Part shown: piece by piece, positions 44,690 through 56,832 of the stretch
Position numbering within the stretch: the stretch's first letter is position 1
Layout: the number at the start of each line of letters is the position of its first letter
The notes under the pieces: model-generated
Databases searched by the model: none
What the model saw: the letters and a program-made list of their open reading frames with translations, nothing else
Told to the model about the DNA's origin: nothing
Position numbers and translations under genes: made by a program
Assembly: GCA_008973525.1 (NCBI GenBank)
Contig: WACJ01000111.1
Span: 682,001 to 746,000 of the forward strand
Direction of reading: 5' to 3'
DNA length: 64,000 nt
Source of the DNA: Stenopsyche tienmushanensis
Lineage: Eukaryota; Arthropoda; Insecta; Trichoptera; Stenopsychidae

Positions 44690-45575
44690 AGTCATTTGTT
44701 TGCCTTTGCGTTGATTTTGATACCTGTGATTATGTCGGAATTTTAGCCTTAACCAATTGCGTTTTTCCAAATGTATCAGATATATCAAAAATAATTGTGA
44801 TCACAGTTTTAAAAGAGATCCCTTTGAAGATCACATAGGAAGATGAATTATCTAAAAACGATAATTGCACACTTATCCATAATCACCGACTCCATTAATC
44901 TAACACAAAATATGGAAAGCGAGATAATTTATCGCATGATTAGTGCTACCATAATTTATATGTTTTTCAAACATTAGATCATATAAATGTTGAAGGGCAT
45001 TAAGCTGGTGGTGTTATGGATAGCTCATGTCGTCACTTGGCACATTTCCAACAGCACACATGTAGAGTAAATGCTGCCTTATCCATCAGCACTGGCCGTG
45101 CTGCAAAAACAGGGCTCGGGAACTGCATTGACCGAGGACTTGCACAAAAAAGATGATATGAACCCGTTTGTCCGCAACCCTTTGACAGCTCACCAAACCT
45201 GAACCATCCCGGGCTGCGACGAGATTTTTTGCTCGAGATAAACATAGGATGTGTGTCAGCAGTGTTATGTGAGGATTTATTTTCATAGGATGCGTTCCAT
45301 TTGAAAAAATGTGTTAAAGCCTTGTCGAAGGACAAAATCATCAGCCAAAGTAAACATTAGAGATCTCACGATTAAAAAAATTGACTTAAATCACAAATCA
45401 GTGAATGATAAAATTTATGATTTTAAATCATAAAAATTTGAATCAATTTCATATGTACTCATAAAATCATTATTTACAAATTAATATCAGTATTTTGAAA
45501 CGTACGTGACCATATGGTAACGCATTATGTTGTAGCAAAATGCAAAACGATTTAATTCCAAATGTTTTTTTTTAA
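44690..45575. other. AT-rich DNA with a GC-richer block, no gene recognised
   Basis: 45030-45345 is GC-richer and has a 102-codon minus-strand frame (with RRSPGWFRFGELSKG) plus open plus-strand frames. None matches a family I know, so no gene is called. The block could be a gene or transposon fragment. Confidence 0.35.
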
Positions 45576-46022
45576 ATCTTCGTGTATCGGAAAGAACCAA
45601 TGTTAAAGAATACTTTCAGTAAATTTCAAGTCAATATTGGAAGTGCTCCCACACGCTCTAGATAAGAATTCTTTATGAAATTTGGCAGGCACGTGTATAA
45701 TAAACGTCTTCATCGTATAGACTACAATTATCCAAAAATATTCAAAAGTGTTTGTTTAATTAACAAAAAACTATAAAAAAAAGTTGGTAAAAACACAAAC
45801 TTTTTTTCGATTGCTCACTGTTTTTTTGTTTTCCAATATATCTTTATAATTGTAGTTTAAGCTATAAAAAATGTTATACAAAATAAAAATATGTTTAATT
45901 TTCTTGCTGCAAATTACCTGTTCAGGACTTAGGACTTCCATGATGAAGAATATCATTGCTCGCGCACCGACATACGTGGCTATTGTTTAAAAAATATTTT
46001 TATGTTCAATAAAGATCGCCGA
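45576..46022 (-). repeat. Dispersed repeat, copy 2 (pair with 11.6-11.9 kb)
   Basis: On the minus strand it has GGCGATCTTTATTGAACATA, GGAAGTCCTAAGTCCTGAAC, TTGAAATTTACTGAA and CCGATACACGAAGAT in the same order as copy 1. It is longer than copy 1, mainly through extra A/T-rich sequence in the middle. The peptide FFIMEVLSPEQVICSKKIK is shared with copy 1 apart from a few substitutions. Family unknown. Confidence 0.7.
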
Positions 46023-47178
46023 TTTCATAAGCGACAAGCTTCATAAGCTGGAGCTTTATATGAACATTTTCAATTACTTACGATAGGAGCTATTATTAAA
46101 TCACGCTACTACCGAACAAAGGTACAGTAAAATAAAATAATTTAAACATATAATTATTGGCGCTACTACCTTTTGTTGTATGGAAATGACTCACTTCCAC
46201 GGAACCAAGATGATGCCCAATAGATATGAATCACCATCATCACCATTTGTAATAAATAACGAATTATTCGTCATACAGTCATGTATCGATACAATGTGCC
46301 AAAATAAAAATCTACTCTAGCACAATGAATCATTTTCGTGTAGCACGTACTCCATCTGTTTAGTGACGGTGGCAGATTTGAATTTGAAAAATGTTAACTG
46401 CGCAAAAGTTTGACAACCACTCTTCTCGATTATTATGGCTATTACAGAAATAAGAAATCTAGTGCAACGCAAAACCAGATGTTCGTTTGGTCGCAGAATA
46501 GTGGCGGAACGTTCTACGCCTTGCAGAAACATTAATCTAAAAATAATATTCACAAGAAGACAAAGGATTTAGGGATGTCCATTGCCATTATGATGATTAG
46601 TCGTTCTACTAGAATCCTCGCATATTTTTGTCCGTATGACAGCTCAAATATAGAATATGGCTTTATTGCTCTCTCAAGACAGTTCATTACGCTCGATAAG
46701 TTGGCATCAAACATCAAAGAGTCAAACGCAGGTAAAAGTTACCTTTAATCCAGCAATAATCTGACGATCAATTACATTGATGTTGTTATGCATTCAATTA
46801 GCTCGTAGAAGTGGTCATTATTTGATGTACGCAACATTAAATCACATATATCAACATGTGATTATTGCCGCAGGCTGGATTCTTAAGATGAGGATGATTG
46901 CCGTATTTTGACAAGAAACTTGCTGATGACTATCGTACAAGATATAGCAATCGAAGATAGACGACTCATATTTTTAATCATGTCATCAAAAATCTATCGA
47001 CTTAATTTCGCAATTCGATACATTTCGCAATTCGATTACAACATGTTAATTGCATGTTATTAATTTGATATCAATTAGCATGTTATTAATATGAAATAAA
47101 TTTTTTTCCAAATGAAAATTTCACGCTTATAACGAGGGAGATGAATTTCAACTTCGTGGATGTCATAAATGATATATA
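46023..47178. other. AT-rich DNA, no gene recognised
   Basis: A short minus-strand frame at 46317-46553 has no recognisable domain. Confidence 0.4.
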
Positions 47179-47942
47179 CTAGGGTGTCCCATAAGTTTCT
47201 TTCGTTTTCATATTAAGAAAAAAATAAACAATAATTTTTACCACGTAAAGAATTTTTCAATAAAAAATAAATAAATAATAATCTGAAGGGGCAATGTCCG
47301 GAGAGTATGAAGGATGAAGTAAAACATCCCAGTCAAATGATAATAATTTATTTCTGACGAGCAAAGACACATGAGGCCTGGCGTTATCGTGATGAAAAAC
47401 AACGCCTCGTCTGTTCGCTAATTCTGGTCGTTTTTTGGCAATTGCATCCTTTAGATTGTCTAGTTGGAAACAATATTTTGTTGAATTGATCGTTTCACCT
47501 TGCTGAAGTAGCTCATAATAAACTATCCCCTTCCAGTCCCACCAAATGCATAGCAAAATTTTTTTTGGGTGAAGACCAGTTTAAGCTACAGTTAAAGCTT
47601 CTGTACCTTTGGTGTAAGACCGTTTACGTTGGATATTCTCATAGAGTATCCAACTTTCATCTCCAGTGACAAGTCTCTTCAAAAAAGGTTGGCTATTATG
47701 TCGTTGGAGAAGAAGAACGCATGTTGAAACACGCTGCAGTTTATTTGAGTCAGTCAGTTCTTGAGGAAGCCACACATCTGAACGATTGATGTAGCCCAAT
47801 TTAATCAGATGATTATGGACGGATGTTCGTGGAATTTCTTACTTATTACCTATTTCGCGAACAGTATATCGCGGGTTTTCTTCAACCATGGCTATGATTA
47901 GATCTGTATTAATTTGCGAAAGATACTTGTGGGACAACCTAA
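47179..47942 (-). mobile_element. Mariner-A, internally deleted copy with both ends
   Basis: On the minus strand it starts TTAGGTTGTCCCACAAGTAT (right edge 47942) and ends at the matching repeat at 47179, with TA on both sides. Translation in broken frames gives PRYTVREIG(NK)-like HTH, NRSDVWLPQELTDSNKLQRV, VTGDESWILY (first catalytic D), WWDWKGIVYYELLQQGETIN, HHDNARPHVS (second D) and YSPDIAPSDYYLF (third D). From LRGKN it jumps straight into the 3' UTR, so the C-terminal part is deleted. A frameshift near 47560-47580 separates the two longer frames. The same 5' deletion is seen as in the copies at 34.7 and 56.1 kb. Confidence 0.9.
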
Positions 47943-48182
47943 TATATTATTATTTGATGAAGAAAAGAAGACGAATTAGACAACTGCTTCGATTCGCGAT
48001 GATTATTCGCAAATACATATTTAACAAAGAGAAACACAACAGCGAGGCTTCAAAGATCAGCATCTTCTTAAAGCATACATCTAAAAAGCTAAAAATAATG
48101 AATTGATATCTTAAAAGGTGCTTCTCTGAGATTATATCAAATTTTTGAATGCTGAAAAGTGTGAATGCTCGTTATAACCGAT

Positions 48183-48313
48183 GTACATGTTTCATACATG
48201 CTGCGACGGCTCTGACAGATAAGTGTATTTGTACAAATGATAAGTGGTGGACAAGCAAATATAGCATCTAAGTTTATTATGATTTTAAATTAGCTCACTA
48301 CTCAAAGGGTTAA
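48183..48313 (+). mobile_element. TTAA-MITE, 3' fragment
   Basis: Contains TTTCATACATGCTGCGACGG, GACAGATAAG and the GGTGGACAAGCAAATATAGC block. It ends AGCTCACTACTCAAAGGGTTAA in intact form; the 5' two thirds are missing. Confidence 0.85.
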
Positions 48314-50167
48314 GATTTTAATCGAATTCACTTTTGTTGCTATAAATTCTGATCGCTACTCTTCTTCCTGGCAGGTAAATATAAAATGCAGGAAACTCCT
48401 GCACAGAAAAAAGCTCTTTCATCTCTCGCTAAAAGAAGACGAAGACTATACAAACGATTTTCCCTCTCTTTCCGACTAACTGCCGTTTGGGACTTCACTT
48501 TTCATGCTATTTAAGCTAATTTGTCCTATAAAAATAACCTCTCTAGGGGAAGAAAGATTTTGGAACAGATACCTTCGAAAAATTAAGTGTAGACTGTTAG
48601 CATTGCCTAAAAAAATAAATATTTTCTATTGCCATTCTCGAGTGTATTTTGGCAGTGCTTGTGGAAAAACCTCATTATCTTGTCTATAGTTGAAGTTAAT
48701 AAAAAGATCTAAAAATAAATAATCCTAAACTAAAAAAATCCAGTTTTATCAGTTAGCAATCTTTCATTCCTCTTATTTCATTTTAAAAATTTTATTATAC
48801 TGAAAAAATAATCAGTGGAAAATTAATTCTATGTGAGAACCAGATCTTTCCATATTTAACAAATGATTAGGAGCGATATGCAATCATCTACTTCAAGCAG
48901 TCATGTTTGTTATTATAGATATAAATTAATTAAGGACGCAGTTTGAATGCATATTAAAACCATTTTTTAAATGTTGAATAACATCATGCGGTTTATATTA
49001 AAAGTGGACAACTGTTTATCGCTTTTGTGTTTTTAAAATAAATAATTTACACAGTATTTCATAGCGCCTTCCAGAACAAAGGACGAAATACTATCGCAAA
49101 TGTGGTGGACAACGAGCGCCACTCTATCAACGACACTGTTATTGGCCTTATCGTAAAATTTAATGGGCCAGTGCTGACAAATAAGACAAAACCGTGGTTA
49201 AATCATAAAATAAGCTATTGCGACACAACAAATGAGCATTTGTCGAATGTCCATTAGAATCGGAAACGTTAATTGCGATCAGATGGCTTCTTAGCGAGCG
49301 GCGTGCAGATTGTCAATGGGAGCACATTTTGAAATCTCATCGAGGGCTTAAGCAGCAGTTCTTGTGCAAACGGTGTTCATTGCTAATTAAACCAAATTGA
49401 TGAGCTGCAGACAAAGGATCGCCCCGGCCTGCGACCAGCCTTCACCTCGACCGAGACAATCGCACCATCCTCACGTGATCTACCACATCCTATTGGTCTC
49501 TGTGCGAAGTCGATCCTCGGAAGGCTCTCTGCAGCAGTGATGCAACGATCGTTCCCGGTTGTGTCATTGACCAGGTGCTGGGTCTGTCAACTTGGCATGG
49601 TGTGAGGACACGCGCCATCTTCGCCCACGTAACCAGTCCAGAGGCAGTTGACACAATGCGTGGGACTAACAATTGCTTTACACCGGCAGAAAAGATTTTC
49701 CATCGGCAAATTACAACAGGAGGAATCAATTTCACTGATGCTAACCAATTTACTTTTAGTCATTCTACTGACAATACATAAGAAACAGAATTTACAAACA
49801 CAATTGAGTTGATAGATGATAACAATATTTTAGGAATCGTAGTCATCATTGTAGTGTAGCCATAAACAGTCCGCTAGGGAGGGCCTCTTCAACAACCATA
49901 TATAGAAATCCATCTTGTCTGGATGCGCACAATATTGAAAATAACATAATCTTCGAGTTTCGTTTTGAATACTAACCCAGTGAGCCATCTAGCCCTAGAG
50001 CTTGAGATCCATTTTATTTTATTTTTATCCAACATAAAAATGTTTATTAGGACTATAAACATCATTATAGTCAACATTGGCAATTGGAGAAACTACTATT
50101 GGATATTTGATCGAAAATCTAAACCGTGAAGATTTACAAGAATGCAAATTTTATATGAGGGCGAGAT
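48314..50167. other. Mostly AT-rich DNA, no gene recognised
   Basis: 49250-49760 is GC-richer, with overlapping frames on both strands (49490-49735 minus, 49575-49781 plus). No domain is visible. It may be conserved non-coding DNA or an eroded gene fragment. Confidence 0.4.
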
Positions 50168-50572
50168 TTAACCTGTATGATAGGATAGTCGCTTATTTGC
50201 GAGCGAATTCCAGTGATTCAGAAAGAGCATTCTTACACGTTAGCGCTCGGAAACAGACAGAGACGGAAAATGTCTTGCGCGTTGAGTTTGGAGAGAAACA
50301 GAGACGGAGAGAATATCTTGCGTACATCGCACAATTGTATAGATCGTTAACTCAAATTTATCGATCGTTAATTCATATTTAATAATCATATGTGAATGAT
50401 TTAAGTACTTGAAGAAATGACCAAATATTGTGCGCTATCGACTGTATTTATTTATTTATATACAAGCTTCATACATGCTGCGACGGTCCTGACAGATAAA
50501 TGAATTTCTGCGGATGATATTTGGCGGATATACAAATATAGCATCTAAGATTTTGTTCACTACTCAAAGGGT
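50168..50572 (+). mobile_element. TTAA-MITE, type B, near-complete
   Basis: Left end TTAACCTGTATGATAGGATA, the TCGCTTATTTGCGAGCGAAT stem region, the core ATTCCAGTGATTCAGAAAGA, two internal units and the common segment. It ends CACTACTCAAAGGGTACGA, with the final TTAA changed. It also has a small extra duplication of the ATCGTTAA..AT TATC region at about 50341-50380. Confidence 0.87.
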
Positions 50573-53500
50573 ACGAATACAGATTTATAGTATTTTTTGC
50601 TGTTTTTATTAATTGTTTGTTCTTCTAATGTTTTCAATTCAACGTCTAACTAATTTATACCAATTTTAGCATTTAACAATTAAATTTGTCAAGTACCAAT
50701 CTGGTAAAAAGCCTCCTCAACCTTGTCATTTCTAAAAGACAAACTAAATATTGTGAAGAATCGTATTAACATCACTATCTAAACACGAAGAGTATAAAAA
50801 TAATATCTTGATTCAACCGTCTGAATGCAAAGCAACGTTATATCGGCTAAAGTGCGAAATGGCGATATATAGACGTTAAGCTCAAATTAGAATTAGTGTA
50901 CTTGACGCGTTAGCACGTTTTGCATTATACGTATTGCACTTTCTTCTCTTTACTCTTTTTACATATTGCAAATTTCCGTGTTTTGGTTTATTATTTTTTT
51001 ATCACATAAAACCTGTCTGAATATATTTTTCGCTATTTTTTTAAGATCTTCTGGTTTATGACATGTAATTATGCAGAATAATTGATCATTGTAACAGCCA
51101 TCAAATTAAATTTTATAAAATAGCAATTTGCATGCAAATTATAGGATTGCGCCACATCCCATTACACACAATACACTCATGTCGCTTTCCGCATAGCATA
51201 TTCATATGTTTTAATAAAACTGTGTTTATTTGGAATATTATACTGTTCTGCAAGCTCTTGCAAAGCTTCGATGGGATTGTTTAAGGCCTCGCTCGTGTAT
51301 TAATGTTTGATTGCTCATCAGCATTATATTTTGCATCAATAAAATAACAGCTTGATAAAGTATATAGTTTTATGTATGAAATTTTATAATGATTTTCCTA
51401 TATGGCGGTTTATGAAGCTAATCAGGAAGTGAGACTTGTTTCACACTGATGGGCGTTTGGATGCTATAACTATTTTAGCACTCCTTTATATATATGTACA
51501 TAATTAAATGAAACATACAAAATACATTTGATGACTATGCCGGGATAGAGTTGAGAGATTTATAAAACCCTCATGTGCTAGAAATATATTTTGAATGCAC
51601 ACGTTCGACGGATTTGCATGTTGTCCTTTGAACTAAAAGAGTTGAGGGTCCATCCATCCTGTTAATGTTTTCTTGATTTCTACAGAATTCTAAATTAAGT
51701 TAATCTTGATTATCATTGAATAATTTTTTTTTATTGAATCCACCTTTAAAATATGCATATTGTTTGTTGATAAATTAATAAAAATGGATTAAAGCAACTA
51801 AATCCATAAATTCCAGCAAAATCAGGATCTAAATCATTTGTGTCTATTCCAGTTCAGACACTGTTATATTGTAAGTGCAATTGATTGACATTTGGATTTA
51901 ATTATTGAATCAATTGAATGATGATTGGCTGATTAATACCCAATTGAGTCCCTCTGTATAACATACTCCTATACATTCTGCACAAAAGCCTCAATACTAT
52001 CAGAAATCCTGAAAGAACTTGGTTTGCAAGATTTTTTCGTATCCGTCACTGAACAAATGTTGCAAAATTTTGCATCAATATGTTGATAGTTGAAGCAGGG
52101 ATCGAATTTCTTACACTTTAAAAACTTGAATTAAGGTCGCCAACTCTCCCTATAACCCCAAATACGTCTAAATGCAATTTATGTGTTATTACTTTGTCAC
52201 ATACAATAAGCGGGGCTGGTTGGGAAGATTTAGCAACTGGAGACATCGCATTTTTTTATGAGAAAGATATATTGGAGATAATGATTAAGCTTATTGATTA
52301 GAAGTAAAATTATTGATGGTGAAAAGTGGTTTCATTTACAATAAGTATAATTTCAGTAGACCTACAATTTTCCAGATCAGAAAGATCTGTAGATTTTCAA
52401 GACGATCTTAACGTTCGATAATTAAATAAGTTTGTAGTACTTTTTTCGCTTTAAATTAATCGACTGATCGTTTGGGGTCGTTTTATCACAATTCGTTCCA
52501 AATAAATCCTACGAACTTATTGAGTGTTGTGCGTTAGATGCGTTCTGCAAAAAATCGCACAAAAAAAAGCTATGACTTACATAGAAAAAGTGAAGATGCG
52601 TTCTATGGATTTTAAAATCCGCATAACTTTGAAACAGGTATATAAAATATATCCAAGATCGCATAAAAAAAAGTTAATAAAAAAAACAGGAAAACAATAA
52701 GGCAATTAAAAAATATCTTTTTTGGTAACATTTAAAAGATAAAGATGGTCGTAATTCAGCGATAGCAGATGCAATATGATTTACACAGTCCCAAATTATT
52801 TCGGTTAGTGTTGATGATTTATTTCCTATTTTATCCAAAATATCTCGATACTAACTCTTTATGAAATTAAAAAAAAGAAAAAAATTGCTTTAAAAAAAAC
52901 CGTATAACTTCGAAATCGCACAAAAAAAAGTCGCACAAAAAGAGGTTGAAATGTATGAGGAATTAATGAAAAGGACATCACAACATTCAATAACTGAAAA
53001 TAACATACATACATCAGAAAATATTGATCTGGTTCATGATATAATTCAAATTACCTCATCATTAAACCCAAATAATTTTTCGAGTGCAGAATGTGATTCT
53101 GCACTAAAAGTGATTTTATGCAGGACTTCAGACCGTTGTTTTTCAATTCGGTTTTCGTTCCAGTTTTGTTCCAAGCATTTATGTATATCCTTTTGGTTAC
53201 GGTTTTTGTTCCGGGAAAAATAACGGTTTTACCGATCATTGAAGAAAATTATTAATGAAGTTTTGAATTTATTTCAATAGAAAGTAACTTTTGGCCTATC
53301 TATATTAAAAAACGGTAATAACCAAAGCCTTGAATTTTTTTTTTAACTAGATCTCATTATATCCAGTTTACTATCGAATGAGTATCTCTGGACAACTCTC
53401 AATTTTTGGCACCATTTGGCATTTATGAATTATATAACCATATAATCGGAGCAAATTTGCAACGCAATTAGGTGATAAAATATTCTCAATCGTATTAACA

Positions 53501-54689
53501 CACAAGAAAAGAGCACGTGCAGATCCAAATGCATTAAAAATAAAGCTCATGCTTGTTTTTTAATAGTAAACCACAAGATTTATCCTGTCTGCTACCATCA
53601 ATTACCAATGCATTATTGAACACGATGTTAATACATTAATTCATTATGCATTCGTTACGCGGAAGCACTTTTTTCTAATAGTAAAATAAATATATACAGA
53701 AATTCAGATGAGTCATTAAAGCCTCCTTCAAATCAAATAATGCCCATTAAAACATGGAATATTCCTTATATTTAAATTGGTTCTTTGTTCGTCGATGTAC
53801 TTATGCAGCGTGCTAGGATCCTAGATAAGTGGATATTTAGGTCAAAAAATGTATGTGACACATGTAATGGGATCATTGCGAAATGATCCAGATCAAATAC
53901 ATTTATAGAAATCTGGCTTAACCCAAATAATTTATCATTCTCGAAGTAATTGACGATTATGATTTTCGTCATCAAAACAATGATGAAATCACTGGACATT
54001 AATATTGTCTCATTTATTCATATATCCGAATCTGAATCCAATCAATCCGCATCAATAGATGCGCCCTATAGAGACTAATGCGATAAGGTTCTCATGAATC
54101 CATATAGTGTGGGAAAATCTTACATAGAAAATTATGCCTTTTACACAACAATAAGCACAAATTTATAGAGCATAGACAAATTCGAATGATTTCCACCATA
54201 ATTACAAACAAGCATACTTTCTCTTTCCACAGGAAAACCACATAATTGACATCTTAAAATGCGGTACATTGAATTTAAAAAATCCATATTGGTTCTTTCT
54301 TTAAGACAAGGCAGTGCGTGCCTTATCATTATATATTATTAACGAAGAAACAACGAGCGTTTAAACCCTCAAAGCGCATCGTTTTATTCACATGGATAAA
54401 TATCGGTTTGGGGTGCATTAGAATAAAAACCATAAATACGGCTCGTCATTTTTAATATTAAATAGATCCGAACTTAAATATAGGGCTGATGAAGAAAAAT
54501 ATCGCTATGTGTAATTTTGACGGATGATGAATGAAGCTAATTGCTAAATCGAATCGAACATTAGGTGGATAGTTTTGAACATGCGATCCTTGAAATGTTT
54601 TAATAGGTCCTCATATTAAATTATGAATATCATGGAGGACTATGGTAAATATTTTTTATCATGGATCATTGAGCTAAATCTATGTATTA
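50573..54689. other. Long AT-rich stretch, no gene recognised
   Basis: Between 52550 and 52945 the phrase CGCACAAAAAAAAG and the phrase CCG(C/T)ATAACTT(T/C)GAAA recur in degenerate form, suggesting an old local duplication. The 90-codon plus-strand frame at 52951-53223 (with MYEELMKRTSQHSITENN) is not recognisable. Everything else appears structureless. Confidence 0.4.
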
Positions 54690-55598
54690 TGTTGGGGAAT
54701 AAGTTCGTAGCGTTTTTATGTTATTTTATTTTTGCTTTTTGACAAAGTGTTTAGTATTCATTCGATAGAGCTCTTTCTTTTCTACAAATCTGTGTTAATC
54801 TTCTTTATAAATACTTTAATTATTTATTACCATTGAGTCTTAAAAATGGAATATCCAAAAGGTAAAATGCAACATTTTCGACACTTACTCTTATTCGCTT
54901 TTCATTGAGGTCAAAAAGCTGCTGAAGCAGCCCGAAACATTTGCAATATATACAGAGAAGGTGTCATAGGTGAGTCTACAGTACGGAAATGGTTTGCAAA
55001 ATTCAAAAATGCCGATTTTGATGTTGACGATACGCCCCGTAGCAGAAGGCCTTCTGAATTGGACGAAGAGCCGCTTGAAGCGCTTTTGAAGGAGGACGGT
55101 CGCCAAACAAGTCGTGAATTTGCCGAAAAAATGAATTGCGATCATAAAACGATTCTCAATTATCGTCATTTAATGGGATTTGCCGAAAAATTGGGAGCCT
55201 GGGTGCCTTACGAGCTTCAAAAAGTCAAGCCTGACCTCCATCCAAAGCAGACCATGATCTACATTCTGCATTGGGAAATGCTCGAAAAGAATGCCACGGC
55301 CAACAAGGAAATCTATATAGCTCAGCTACACCGCGTTAAAGAGGTTATTCAGCTGAAAATATCCCATCGACAAGGCCAAACCATATTCCTTCACGACAAC
55401 GCCAGGCCCCATGTGCTCGAATGGGAGGTCCTTCAGCATCCGCCGTATTCTCCAGATCTCGTACCGACGGATTACAATATTTTCTGCTCTCTGTCGAATC
55501 ATATGAAAGAGGTAGTAAATCAATTTTTTTGTTAAAACTATTGATTTTTGTTTAAATACAAGTTTTTGATAAAAACGCTACGTACTTATTCCCCAATC
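54690..55598 (+). mobile_element. Mariner-C, deletion copy with both inverted repeats
   Basis: The left end TGTTGGGGAATAAGTTCG and the reverse complement of the right end GATTGGGGAATAAGTACG continue together through a TAGCGTTTTTAT block, and TA flanks both sides. At 909 bp it is shorter than the usual 1.3 kb. The terminal sequences differ completely from mariner-A and mariner-B, so it represents a separate lineage. Confidence 0.9.
54846..55535 (+). pseudogene. Mariner-C transposase, one nonsense codon and missing catalytic block
   Basis: A single frame of 229 codons runs from the ATG at 54846 to TAA, interrupted only by TGA at codon 21. Order: GQKAAEAARNICNIYREGVI and STVRKWFAKFKNADFD (first HTH), DDTPRSRRPSELDEEPLEAL (linker), REFAEKMNCDHKTI (second HTH), LGAWVPYELQ (the WVPHEL motif), then directly KPDLHPKQTMIYILHWEM. 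The part with the first catalytic aspartate (TGDEKWxxY) between these two is deleted. HDNARPH (second D) and YSPDLVPTDYNIF (third D) remain. Without the first aspartate it cannot cut DNA. Confidence 0.9.
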
Positions 55599-56090
55599 TA
55601 ATTTTTAATTATTTATTAAGATCTTTTTATTGCGCATATATTCTATAACTAAATCATATGGTAATTTTTACGCGGGATCATATAATATGTACAAAATGTG
55701 GCTATTTAGTAACGAGACTGACGTTGCAATTTAATTTTAATGAGAAAATCTACCCTTATTTATATCTAAATACTGCTACAATCTTATCTACTGGGCATAG
55801 AAACTGTTCAAAGACTGAGATGTTATTCTCCACCAAAATCTATTATATCGAAAGCAACGAATGGACTATTTGTTGTGCTGTTCTGATGAAGAATGAAATC
55901 ATATTACCACAATTATGATTCCCTTATTTTGACTTATTTGACTTTCCCTTAATTGTTGAAATATTGTTATTCATGCAATTTCGATCCTTTCCAATTCAAC
56001 ACGTTATAAGAACTCACTATAGTGATTTTGAATAGTTAATTGATGATGACATTGAGAAAATATTTGCTGATAATGATGATTTAATAAATA
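55599..56090. other. AT-rich DNA, no gene recognised
   Basis: The phrase TAGTAACGAGACTGACGTTG at about 55708 resembles mariner/Tc1 terminal repeats, but I found no partner, so it is not called. The 86-codon frame at 55658 overlaps it. Confidence 0.35.
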
Positions 56091-56832
56091 TTAGGGTGTC
56101 CCGTAAGTTTCTTTCGTTTTCATATTAAGAAAAAAATAAGCAATAATTTGTATTACATCAAAATTTATTGAATAATATATGATCCATTTTGTTCTATTAC
56201 CTTTTTCCATCTCTCCGGAAGCCTCATAATGCCTTCTTGCCAAAATCTCCCAGGTTTGTTGGCAAAATATTGATCAAAGGACATGAAAACAACGCCTCGT
56301 CTGTTCGCTAATTCTGACCGTTTTCTGGCAATTGCATCTTTTAGATTGTCTAGTTGGAAACAATATTTTGTTGAATTGATCGTTTCACCTTGCTGAAGTA
56401 GCTCATAATAAACTATCCCCTTCCAGTCCCATCAAATGCAAAGCAAAACTTTTTTTGGATGTAGGCCAGGTTTATCTACAGTTAAAGCTTCTGTACCCTT
56501 GGTCCAAGACCGTTTAAGTTGGATATTTTCATAGAGTATCCAACTTTTATCTCCAGTGACAAGTTTCTTTAAAAGAGGTTGGCTATTATGTCGTTGGAGA
56601 AGAAGATCGCATGTTGAAATACGCTGAAGTTTATTTGAGTCAGTCAGTTCTTGAGGAAGCCACAAATCTGAACGATTGATGTAGCCCAATTTTGTCAGAT
56701 GATTATGGACGGATGTTCGTGGAATTTTTAGCTTGTTAGCTATTTCGCTAACAGTATATCGCGCGTTTTCTTCAACCATGACTATGATTAGATCTGCGTT
56801 CATTTGCGAAAGAAACTTATGGGACAATCTAA
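56091..56832 (-). mobile_element. Mariner-A, internally deleted copy with both ends
   Basis: On the minus strand it starts TTAGATTGTCCCATAAGTTT (right edge 56832) and ends at TTAGGGTGTCCCGTAAGTTT read from 56091, with TA on both sides. The first 131 codons (from about 56827) are open: VEENARYTVSEIANKLKIPR, NRSDLWLPQELTDSNKLQRI, VTGDKSWILYENIQLKRSW. A TGG to TGA change in the LLCIWWDWKG block then stops it. After GVVF the sequence jumps to FDQYFANKPGRFWQEGIMRL, PERWKKVIEQNGSYIIQ, so the second and third aspartates are deleted, while the true C-terminus is kept. Confidence 0.9.

Noticed and set aside
55700..55730. TAGTAACGAGACTGACG as a mariner/Tc1 terminal repeat
   Set aside because: No partner end or transposase remains nearby, so an element cannot be delimited.
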